The translations under genes were made by a program, and so were the position numbers. Shown one piece after another: positions 1-6,697 of a stretch of 64,000 nucleotides of DNA. The notes below the pieces were generated by a model. The model had not been told where the DNA came from and searched no databases. It worked only from the letters and a program-made list of their open reading frames with translations. Position 1 is the stretch's first letter. Every line of letters starts with the position of its first letter. This DNA is from Thalassococcus profundi (GTDB taxonomy: Bacteria; Pseudomonadota; Alphaproteobacteria; Rhodobacterales; Rhodobacteraceae), in the NCBI RefSeq assembly GCF_003344785.1, contig NZ_QPMK01000013.1, positions 1 through 64,000 on the forward strand. The letters run 5' to 3'.

Positions 1-110
1 ATCGAAAGATGGCGCCGCCACTACAATACTGTCAGACCGCACAGCTCCCTCGGATATCGCCCGCCAGCGCCAGAAAGCTTCATGCCGATGGACCACAGAC
101 CGACCATGCA

Positions 111-401
111 CTAACATTCCATATGGATCACTCGATGGGGGCAGGCCATACCGATGCGGCTGTCGTGAACCCGCCGTGCCGATTCGATCACACCACTAAG
201 GCGGGCGGCGTCGGAGCGACTGCCATAAATAGGCGAAAGAAATGCCGACGCGTGAGGGGAGAGCCAAAGCGAGGCCCACCAATCGCTTTGCTCTTTCTCG
301 CCCAAATACCCGACGCACAGCCTAAGGGTCAGGATGTCGGAAAGAGTGGCATCGGCAGCGACAAGTCTTCCTTCATTCTCAGTCAAGCTCTGCTCCCTCA
401 A
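111..401 (-). pseudogene. BrxE-like protein, short or truncated
   Basis: A 96-residue protein. Its core, with LTLRLCVGYLGE, a WW pair, SPHASAFLSPIY and a GVIESARRVHD stretch, resembles from memory the N-terminal half of BrxE-family proteins, the first gene of some BREX phage-defence loci. That family is roughly twice this length. Here a stop follows soon after the VHDSRIG segment, and no convincing continuation appears in the other frames before the window edge, so I read it as truncated. The start is a TTG at 401 that overlaps the TGA of the upstream HTH gene as TTGA, suggesting coupled translation. The family assignment is by recall and uncertain; any other BREX genes would lie left of the window. 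Confidence 0.45.
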
Positions 402-589
402 CTCTTTCCTGGCTGTTTCTCGCCAGTTTGCTCATCTATCCATTGCTCGATCTCTGTGCGCCTAAAGCGCCACGAGCCGCCAACTTTGAAGGCGGGGAGC
501 TTACCCTCACCGGCGAGGCGGTATGCCGTCTTCTCCTTTATTCTCAGGTAGGCCGCGACCTCGCTGACGGTAAGGATGTCTTGCTGCAT
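398..589 (-). CDS. small helix-turn-helix (excisionase/MerR-like) DNA-binding protein
   Basis: A 63-residue protein made almost entirely of one DNA-binding domain. The segment LTVSEVAAYLRIKEKTAYRL is the helix-turn-helix, followed by GKLPAFKVGGSWRF and an R..EIEQWI helix. This is the pattern of the excisionase family (helix_turn_helix_17), found in phage excisionases and small regulators of mobile elements and restriction loci. The length fits a stand-alone member. Its stop overlaps the start of the BrxE-like ORF, so both are probably co-transcribed and this protein may regulate the unit. The role, regulator or excision factor, cannot be told from the sequence. Confidence 0.8.
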   Translation of the reverse strand: MQQDILTVSEVAAYLRIKEKTAYRLAGEGKLPAFKVGGSWRFRRTEIEQWIDEQTGEKQPGKS

Positions 590-979
590 CGCCGGCTCCG
601 AATATTCGGCCTTCTTGAGAAAATACGGGAAAGTTGCCCCCTCCTACAACCCTCCGGTGTTCGCTTCTAAGCCATGTTTGGTGGTCGCCTGTCGGCATGG
701 CACGTTCGCCGATCCCTGCCTCAGGGACCGGCCCAGGGTCTTCAACACCAGCCCCGCCGACGTTCGCACCGTCCCGGACGAAACTACGGAAGAGCGACGG
801 AATTTGCATCCGGATGTCACCAAGAATGTCGCCGCGCCCTGCTAGACCCGGGCCCGCAGCTATGGGGCTCGAGGCGCACGTTTGGAGTAGTTCGCGGATG
901 CGGAGGCCCCGGACGCAGTCGGGGCTCCCCCAACGGCCAAAGGTTGTTCCGGCGTTCGCCCGACAGGACAAACGGGGCG
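590..979. other. intergenic stretch, no gene recognised
   Basis: About 390 bases between two small HTH genes on the minus strand. Open frames here are overlapping and proline/arginine-rich on both strands, as expected for non-coding GC-rich DNA. It may hold the promoter of the 589-398 HTH gene. I see no RNA gene or clear hairpin terminator. Confidence 0.5.
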
Positions 980-1183
980 TCAGTAGGCCGGGACGTTCTG
1001 ATCGGAGGTGGCGTTGATCACGTCGCGCTCGAAGGCCTCGATATCGGCGATACGGTAGACGACACGCCCTCCGATCTTCATGTATGCAGGGCCCTCGCCG
1101 GCCCACCGCCAGCGTTCCAAGGTTCGGTGCGAAATGGTCCAGCGTTCCGCCAGTTCTTTCTGGTTCAAGCAGGTTGGTTTCAT
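980..1183 (-). CDS. AlpA-like helix-turn-helix DNA-binding protein
   Basis: A 67-residue single-domain protein. LNQKELAERWTISHRTLERW forms a winged helix-turn-helix start, followed by GPAYMKIGGRVVYRIADIEAF, the wing and second helix seen in AlpA/excisionase-type proteins. These are transcription factors or recombination directionality factors of prophages and integrative elements. It lies on the same strand as the other HTH gene, some 390 bp away, and upstream of no recognisable partner. With the serine recombinase further right it could serve as an excision factor, but that is inference. Confidence 0.75.
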   Translation of the reverse strand: MKPTCLNQKELAERWTISHRTLERWRWAGEGPAYMKIGGRVVYRIADIEAFERDVINATSDQNVPAY

Positions 1184-1807
1184 CGTGATCTCCTTCTTCG
1201 CAACTCACAGCGGTTGCAGGAGGAAGAAGGCGTGAAAGAAAAAGAGAGGCAAGTCAGTGTCTTGAGGCGCTCTGCGCAAAGGAGCCGCGGCCGCGGAGAG
1301 CCGTTATCGCGCCCGGCGAGAGCGAGAGAAAGCAATCGTATCGGACGATATTCCCAGAGAAACGTGGCAGATGGTCGGCATTTGAATCTGCCCGCTGAGC
1401 GGAGTTTTTGCGTATCGCTTTCCCTCCGATTTCGCGGGATTACGATGGGATTCACAGCAATAACCGATGGCTACGATTCCCCTTAGAATCATGCGTTTGA
1501 AAGTCTCGGTCGGACACTTTGCTCCCGCTTTATATTTGCTTTGATCGTGTTCTGTTCAGTCGCAACCGAGTAGTAGCGAGAAGAAATGGCGGGTGGGCGT
1601 GCCGAAGTTGCCCGGCCTTCGACACGCCCCGAAGAAACGCAGTCACGAGCGCGGCCGCGCGGCCGGCGAAAACTCGAGCCAGCCTGGTGGGCCCCGAGCG
1701 GGTTCGCCGCCATCCCCACCGCCGCGCTCGATCCGGCCCACAGTCCGGCGTCTCCCGCGGTCCCCGCGCTTATCGGGTCCGGGTCCCCATCAAGTCTGCC
1801 GCGCCGG
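1184..1807. other. intergenic stretch, no gene recognised
   Basis: About 620 bases between the AlpA-like gene and the end of the second ParB-like gene. Several short ORFs overlap on both strands, rich in Arg, Pro and Ser, with no recognisable domain or good ribosome site. I see no tRNA, no tandem repeat and no strong terminator. Confidence 0.45.
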
Positions 1808-2725
1808 CTATTCCGTCTCGGCCGGCACCACTGACTCCATCTCGGCAATCGTCTGAAACTCGGACAGGAATTCGGGTCGCGTCTGCATGAGGTAGCGAAC
1901 GACCCTGGCGTTCCCGAGCAGCTTGACGACGTAGGCCTTGATCACGGTCAGATGCAGGTGATCTTGGCCGTAGGTGTCCTGGATCGAGGCGATGCCCTCC
2001 TGCAGGCGGGCGAGTTCCTGTTCCATCCGCGCAATCGCCTCGGGAGTGATGCCCTTCACCTTCTTTGGCTTGGACGCGTCGACCAGCTGCGCCTGCGGCG
2101 TGCCAGCGAGGATCGCCTTCACGTAGGCGACGGAGTAGTTGTTGGCGTTGACCAGCAGTTCGGCCGCCTCGATCTGGCGCATGGTCTTCATCTTGCGGAG
2201 CGCGTCGAACACGGCGCCCGTAGCGGGCTTGTCTTTCAGGATCGCAATGGCTTCCTCGGAGATGCCATCGAGCAGCTTGATCTTCTTCTGGATGCTGCGG
2301 GTGCCGAGATCGAGCGCGGCTGCGATCTTCTCCTCGGGCACGCCGCGCTCGATCGCCTTGCGGATCATCCTGTGCTCCTGGATCGGCGCAAGGCGGCTGA
2401 CTTGCCTATTGTAGGTGAACGCCTCGTCGTCGGTGGAGACGAGGCATTCCACCTCCTGCACGCCGTCATCCTTCAAGGCCTCGATCCGCAGGTGCCCGTC
2501 GAGCAACAACCAGGTGGCGGATTTGTCGGGGTTCGGGACGACGACTGGTGGTTCGACGATCCCGATCTGCGCGATGGAGGCGACGATCTGACGGTATTTT
2601 CGGCTGGATTTTGCGCTCTTGCTAAGGGTTCGCAGGGGCAAGATCACGTCGATCGGCAGCGTGACACAGTCATCCTCGAAGCCGTGATTGACGCTGGCCG
2701 GGCGTTTGTCCGCACCCCGTTTCAT
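1808..2725 (-). CDS. ParB/RepB-like partition-type protein (second copy)
   Basis: A 305-residue protein. An N-terminal ParB/Sulfiredoxin-like domain carries LLLDGHLRIEAL, the counterpart of the ParB GxRRxxA motif, followed by a helix-turn-helix region (VPEEKIAAALDLGTRSIQKK) and a C-terminal part like the RepB family of plasmid partition proteins. I chose the ATG at 2725 (MKRGADK) because it overlaps the upstream stop as ATGA; the longer upstream reading has no such support. It is third in an operon with a serine recombinase and another ParB-like gene. There is no ParA here, so ordinary plasmid partition is unlikely. It may be a DNA-binding co-factor of the recombinase or a regulator. Confidence 0.8.
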   Translation of the reverse strand: MKRGADKRPASVNHGFEDDCVTLPIDVILPLRTLSKSAKSSRKYRQIVASIAQIGIVEPPVVVPNPDKSATWLLLDGHLRIEALKDDGVQEVECLVSTDDEAFTYNRQVSRLAPIQEHRMIRKAIERGVPEEKIAAALDLGTRSIQKKIKLLDGISEEAIAILKDKPATGAVFDALRKMKTMRQIEAAELLVNANNYSVAYVKAILAGTPQAQLVDASKPKKVKGITPEAIARMEQELARLQEGIASIQDTYGQDHLHLTVIKAYVVKLLGNARVVRYLMQTRPEFLSEFQTIAEMESVVPAETE

Positions 2726-3636
2726 GACAAGGGTCCGTCGGTAACCGCCTGCTGCGCAAGATCGGCGGGCATCGTCTCCAGCCCCTCGGCCCGCAGCAAC
2801 GTCATGAAGTGCTCGTCCGCGCATAGCTTCCGGAACGCCTCGCGCACGAACATGAGCCGGCTCTGCGTGAGTTCGGCCTTCTTGATCAGCAGCTTCTGGC
2901 GTGCCGCTTCCTGCTGATACGCCCGGACAAGTCCCTCGCTGGTCAGCGCGCGTTTCGCCACCCTCCGCCCGAGCGCATTGCTCTTGATCTGGGGCCCGCG
3001 GAGCTCGCGCTGCTGGATCAGGCGGCGCACAAGCGACAGTTTCCGGCCACGCAGCTTTTTCTGAGTGTAGGCGTCCATCAGCGCCTTCTGAGCGCCCTTG
3101 GCGTCGGTCTTGGAGATCTGGATGGCGAGGTTGAGCGGGAGCAGTCCAGTCTCCACGGCGGAGACGAGGCGCTCCTCGCCCTTCTCCAGCAGTCCGGCGA
3201 TCATGTTCACGTACTCGTAGGAGACCCCGATCTTTTCGCCGATCTGGCGGTCGTTGTAGCCGCGTTCGCGAAGCGAGCCGATCTCGCGCATCAGATCGAT
3301 CGGGTTGTACTGCCGCCTTGCGCAGTTCTCCACGAGGCTCATGACGAGGCAGTCGCTCTCGTCGGCTTCGATCACGATGGCCGGGATGTTGTCCTGCTTG
3401 AGTTCGATGAAGGCCTCGAGGCGGCCCTGACCGCAGACCAGGTCATACTCCTGCGGATCGGTCCCGGCGCGCGGCGCCACGGTGATCGGTCGCTTCAGGC
3501 CGATGCGCGCGATGTTCTCCACCATCGCCTCGAAGGTGCGCCGGTTGCGGACGCGGGGATTGAGGATCCGGATCCGGTCACAAGGGATCAGGGTCACCTG
3601 CTTCTGGCTGGTCGGCTCCATGTCGTCGGGCATCAC
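2722..3636 (-). CDS. ParB/RepB-like partition-type protein (first copy)
   Basis: A 304-residue protein with a ParB N-terminal domain: YDLVCGQGRLEAFIEL matches the ParB GERRxRA nucleotide-binding motif in position, and VENCARRQYNPIDLMREI matches the ENLQRxxLNPIE motif. A helix-turn-helix follows (NDRQIGEKIGVSYEYVNMI), then a basic C-terminal RepB-type region. ParB-family domains bind DNA and often CTP; whether this divergent copy does is unknown. Start and stop both overlap the neighbouring genes by four bases, so recombinase, this gene and the next copy form one coupled operon. The two ParB-like proteins are clearly different in sequence and not a recent duplication. Confidence 0.85.
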   Translation of the reverse strand: MMPDDMEPTSQKQVTLIPCDRIRILNPRVRNRRTFEAMVENIARIGLKRPITVAPRAGTDPQEYDLVCGQGRLEAFIELKQDNIPAIVIEADESDCLVMSLVENCARRQYNPIDLMREIGSLRERGYNDRQIGEKIGVSYEYVNMIAGLLEKGEERLVSAVETGLLPLNLAIQISKTDAKGAQKALMDAYTQKKLRGRKLSLVRRLIQQRELRGPQIKSNALGRRVAKRALTSEGLVRAYQQEAARQKLLIKKAELTQSRLMFVREAFRKLCADEHFMTLLRAEGLETMPADLAQQAVTDGPLS

Positions 3637-5204
3637 GCCACCTCCGCGATCCTGGCCCGCGAGGCGAGCGCGTAGAAGAAATCGAGCGTGTCGAACCGGT
3701 ACGCATCGAGCGCGAGCCCGTTCTGCTCGGCGAATTTCAGCTTCCCGAAGGTCATGTCGATGCTGGGCAGCACGTAGTAGTCGCGCGGCGCCTCGTTTAC
3801 CTCGTCCATGCGCACGGCGATGGTGATGTCGGGAACCAGGCCGGTGTCGAGGCGGATGCGCCAGCGCAGCGATCCGGCCGCCGTCGCCGCGCAGCGGGCG
3901 AGCACGATGGACACGGTGAACTCGTCGTTGACGCGAAGCAGATCGGTCTCCGGATCTTGCACAGCCCGCCCACCGTGCCGCGTGACCCCGGCGATGATCT
4001 CGGCCACCACCTGCGGATGCGCCTGTCGCAGCGCCCGGTTGATCTCGATGTAGCTGTAGTCGCGGTCCGGCTCGTAGCCGATCAGCCGGTAGGCGCGCAG
4101 CAGGCTGCCGAAGCGGCTGCGATAGGCGCTGGAGGAGGGAAGATCATCCTCCTCGTCGATGATCAGACCCGACAGCATGCCTTGCCGCTTCAGGATCGTG
4201 CGCAAAGCATCGAGCAACACTTCGTCAGAGAAATGGTGGCTGCGGGCGTCGACGATTTCCCGGGTCCGCAGGAAAAGGGCCTTGTCGACGATAGCCGGGA
4301 ACGCGCCCTCCGCCCGGATCCACATATCCCGAGGGTTCACGACACGGCGCTGCTTCAGCTTGAACGACACCTTGTTGAAGACGTTGTTCCCGATGTACTT
4401 TTCGTTGGTCAGCACCTGATGGACGGTCGCCCGGGTCCACGGTCGGTCGAGATCGGTGCGGTGGCCTTCGGCGTTCAGGACCTCCGCGATCTCGCGCTCG
4501 GGACTTCCCTCGTTGACGAACATCTCGTACATGCGCTGGACGACCCGCTGCTCCTCTTCAGGGCCCGGCACCAGGATCACGCGATCGGTCTGGAGGCTCT
4601 TCTGCTCGCCGCGGGACAGCTCGCCCTTCGGATTGCCGTGCTCGTCGATCAGCACTCGCCGCAGCCCGTATCCGGCGGCGCCGCCCTGGCGATAACCGAG
4701 TTCCACGAGGCGGCACTGCCCGGCGAAGACCTTCACCGACAGCTCGCGGCTGTACTCGCCGGCCATCACGCGCTTCACGGTCTTCAGGAGGTTCGAGCCG
4801 ATGCTGCCGTCGTTCTCGAACTGCTCGCCGCAGTAATGGACCCGGATGCCGGCGCGGGAGCAGACGTGCTCGTGATAGGCGCCCTCGTCGGCGTCCTGAA
4901 ACCGGCCCCAGCGGCTGACGTCATAGACGAGGATCGCCTTGAAATCGGCTTGGCCCGACTGGACCTCGGCCATCAGGCTCTGCAGCGCCTCCCGGCCATC
5001 CAGCCGCAGGCCGGATCGCCCGGAGTCCTCGAACGTCCGCAGGATCGTCAGGCCGCGGGTTTCGGCATACTTGCGAATGACGTCCAGCTGATTTTCGGTC
5101 GAGTACTTCTGGTGGTCTGTCGACATCCGGACGTAGGCGACAGCGGGGACGTCTTGCTCGGCCGCCGTGCTACCCGTTTCGGTGTTGCCGCTTTGACCTG
5201 CCAT
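3633..5204 (-). CDS. large serine site-specific recombinase
   Basis: A 523-residue recombinase of the resolvase/invertase superfamily. The N-terminal catalytic domain has AVAYVRMSTDHQ with the expected nucleophilic serine, then FEDSGRSGLRLDGR and YDVSRWGR. A recombinase domain follows (GYGLRRVLID, then EREIAEVLNAEG with a TRATVHQVLTNEKYIGN segment). Large serine recombinases cut and join DNA at short att sites and move integrative elements or phages. It is first gene of the operon with two ParB-like proteins. It is not at a visible island edge, and no att sites could be recognised, so whether it mobilises this island or a smaller element is open. Confidence 0.92.
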   Translation of the reverse strand: MAGQSGNTETGSTAAEQDVPAVAYVRMSTDHQKYSTENQLDVIRKYAETRGLTILRTFEDSGRSGLRLDGREALQSLMAEVQSGQADFKAILVYDVSRWGRFQDADEGAYHEHVCSRAGIRVHYCGEQFENDGSIGSNLLKTVKRVMAGEYSRELSVKVFAGQCRLVELGYRQGGAAGYGLRRVLIDEHGNPKGELSRGEQKSLQTDRVILVPGPEEEQRVVQRMYEMFVNEGSPEREIAEVLNAEGHRTDLDRPWTRATVHQVLTNEKYIGNNVFNKVSFKLKQRRVVNPRDMWIRAEGAFPAIVDKALFLRTREIVDARSHHFSDEVLLDALRTILKRQGMLSGLIIDEEDDLPSSSAYRSRFGSLLRAYRLIGYEPDRDYSYIEINRALRQAHPQVVAEIIAGVTRHGGRAVQDPETDLLRVNDEFTVSIVLARCAATAAGSLRWRIRLDTGLVPDITIAVRMDEVNEAPRDYYVLPSIDMTFGKLKFAEQNGLALDAYRFDTLDFFYALASRARIAEVA

Positions 5205-5450
5205 TCACCGTGCCCCTGTTCACAGCGCGAAGCCCCGGCAAGCCCGTTGCGGGTGCCGCGCTGTGCCTCGGCGGGCGGCCAGTCGCATTGGCCCCCTCAT
5301 GCGTCCATGCGCCGGCGTTCCGGTTCTGCCGTTCATATTCCTCACCTTCGGAAGTGCGGATGCCCGCCGCAGCTTTCCGGACCGGCCCGTCACGGGCGCA
5401 GACGGATTCTGCGGTTTTCATGTCTCTCCAGACATTTAGCGGAGAAACAC

Positions 5451-5762
5451 ATGAAGATGCGGGTGAAGATGGGCACAGTTGTGCCGAAGATGGGCACATT
5501 TGTGCACCCCGAGGATGTTCCGGGCGATTATCGCGCGGCCGTGGCGATGGCGTTGCACGCGGAACTCGGATCGACCCACCGGGCGATCAAGTCCGCCATG
5601 AAGTGGACTGGGGCCAGCGAGAGGACGGTGAAATACTGGTTCGCAGGCGAGCGCGGTCCGAGCGGCGAGCACCTGGTGTCGCTCGCTCGGCATTCGGACG
5701 TTGTGCTGGTCTTGCTGCTGACAATGGCGGATCGTCTGGTTCTGGAGGATGGAGAAGGGTAG
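5451..5762 (+). CDS. small helix-turn-helix protein, divergent from the recombinase
   Basis: A 103-residue protein beginning at the ATG at 5451, preceded by GGAG. Its central part, with THRAIKSAMKWTGASERTVK and YWFAGERGPSGEHL, looks like a helix-turn-helix of the XRE or transposon-regulator kind. It is transcribed divergently from the recombinase operon across about 246 bp, the usual place for a regulator of that operon. The first 20 codons contain two copies of a KMGT segment encoded by two palindromes (see the site at 5471). Function beyond DNA binding is not clear. Confidence 0.7.
   Translation: MKMRVKMGTVVPKMGTFVHPEDVPGDYRAAVAMALHAELGSTHRAIKSAMKWTGASERTVKYWFAGERGPSGEHLVSLARHSDVVLVLLLTMADRLVLEDGEG
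5471..5507. promoter_or_regulatory. two tandem palindromes GCACA-N2-TGTGC, 21 bp apart
   Basis: GCACAGTTGTGC lies at 5473-5484 and GCACATTTGTGC at 5494-5505. The arms are perfect, and the centre-to-centre distance is 21 bp, two helical turns. Both are inside the 5' coding region of the small HTH gene, between it and the divergent recombinase promoter. They look like a double operator for a dimeric repressor, possibly the HTH protein itself. They also encode part of a protein, so chance or protein-level repetition is possible. Confidence 0.4.
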
Positions 5763-5798
5763 GCAGGACCGCCACCCGCCGAGCGTGCCCCTTGTTCC

Positions 5799-5825
5799 GT
5801 GTTCGATATTGGTTATCTTGAACAC
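5799..5825. promoter_or_regulatory. candidate ParD operator (inverted repeat)
   Basis: The arms GTGTTC (5799-5804) and GAACAC (5820-5825) are perfect inverted repeats, and inside them GATA (5805-5808) pairs with TATC (5814-5817). The site ends 21 bases before the parD start codon. ParDE operons are normally repressed by ParD, or ParD-ParE, binding such a dyad; the assignment is by position. Confidence 0.5.
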
Positions 5826-5846
5826 ACACGATGTAGGGAGATCGCC

Positions 5847-6101
5847 ATGTCTCGGACCACCACCATGACCGTGCGCGTCAGCGGCGCGCTCAGCGAGTTC
5901 GTCGCGACCAATGTCGGCGAGGACGGCGCCTATGAGAACGTCAGCGAGTACATCCGCGATCTGATCCGTCGCGACAAGGAGCGCGTCGAGCGTGAGGCGT
6001 TTGATCGGCTGAAGGCCGAGTTGAACCGTGCCTTCGCCGCGCCCGAGGAGAGCTACAAGCCCCTAACCGCCGCCGAGGTGATCGCCCGGAACCGGACCTG
6101 A
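5847..6101 (+). CDS. parD: ParD-type antitoxin
   Basis: An 84-residue antitoxin. A ribbon-helix-helix domain (TTTMTVRVSGALSEFVA, then YENVSEYIRDLIRRDKERVE) binds operator DNA, and the C-terminal tail (LKAELNRAFAAPEESYKPL, then AEVIARNR) is the part that neutralises ParE. I chose the ATG at 5847, which follows GGGAG, over the upstream in-frame start because the domain begins there and an operator-like dyad lies just before it. The toxin gene starts 4 bp after the stop. It is a typical chromosomal or plasmid addiction module of proteobacteria and may stabilise the island. Confidence 0.9.
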   Translation: MSRTTTMTVRVSGALSEFVATNVGEDGAYENVSEYIRDLIRRDKERVEREAFDRLKAELNRAFAAPEESYKPLTAAEVIARNRT

Positions 6102-6105
6102 GCGC

Positions 6106-6417
6106 ATGGCGATCCGGATCCAGGAGGCGGCGTCCGTCCGCCTCGACGAGATCTACCAATACACACGTGACACGTGGGGCGAAGCGCAGGCCGAGACCTA
6201 CATCACCGGCTTGTTCGCCGCGTTCGAGCAGATCGAAACGCGCGGTGTGCATTCGCGGGCCGTGCCCGCCGAATTCGGGGTGGAAGGGTATTTCTTCCGG
6301 TACGAGCGGCATTTCGTCTATTGGAGGCACCTGTCGAATGGCGATGTCGGCATCGTCACGATCCTGCACGAACGGATGCATCAGATTGACCGTTTCAAAG
6401 AAGATTTCTTCGGATAA
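6106..6417 (+). CDS. parE: ParE-type toxin (RelE/ParE superfamily)
   Basis: A 103-residue toxin with family hallmarks: ASVRLDEIYQYTRDTWGEAQA near the start, the YITGLFAAFEQIE helix, FFRYERHFVYWRH, and the late VTILHERMHQIDR motif. ParE toxins usually inhibit DNA gyrase. Length and gene order (antitoxin first, 4-bp spacing) match a complete module. A terminator-like hairpin is 240 bp downstream. Nothing indicates inactivation. Confidence 0.9.
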   Translation: MAIRIQEAASVRLDEIYQYTRDTWGEAQAETYITGLFAAFEQIETRGVHSRAVPAEFGVEGYFFRYERHFVYWRHLSNGDVGIVTILHERMHQIDRFKEDFFG

Positions 6418-6659
6418 AGCTCGGCGCGCGGGCCATTCTCCAAGGCCTTGAGCCGGCAGCCGCAGACAAAATGATCTTGGTTTGTATCCGTTTTGATCAT
6501 GCTTTGTTTTGCAAGCAGCGCAAGCAAGCGTAGGCCCGAGTTTTGAACAGAACCTCCTTGGATTCGCCGATTTCAGAATGGATCCCGGTCGCTACTTCGA
6601 GCAGAGGTTTCAGGCGCTCCGCTCCCTCCGCCACTTGCCCTCGCGAAAGCGTTCTCCCG

Positions 6660-6681
6660 ATCCGGCTGCGGCCGGATTTTT
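6660..6681 (+). terminator. rho-independent terminator
   Basis: Stem ATCCGGC / GCCGGAT around a TGCG loop, followed by TTTT on the plus strand. It lies downstream of parDE and just before the 3' end of the convergent transposase gene. Confidence 0.65.
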
Positions 6682-6697
6682 CCGTTGTTTTCGGGGG

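Noticed and set aside
507-1208. Open frame of 233 codons on the minus strand spanning both HTH gene regions
   Set aside because: Arg/Gly/Pro-rich composition with no domain, overlapping two better supported small HTH genes in other frames.
3957-5450. Long plus-strand frame opposite the serine recombinase
   Set aside because: It is antisense to a clear recombinase; only its last part, from the ATG at 5451, is a believable gene.
6418-6697. TnsC/TniB gene downstream of the TnsB-like gene
   Set aside because: No minus-strand frame with a Walker A motif exists between the TnsB-like stop and parE.
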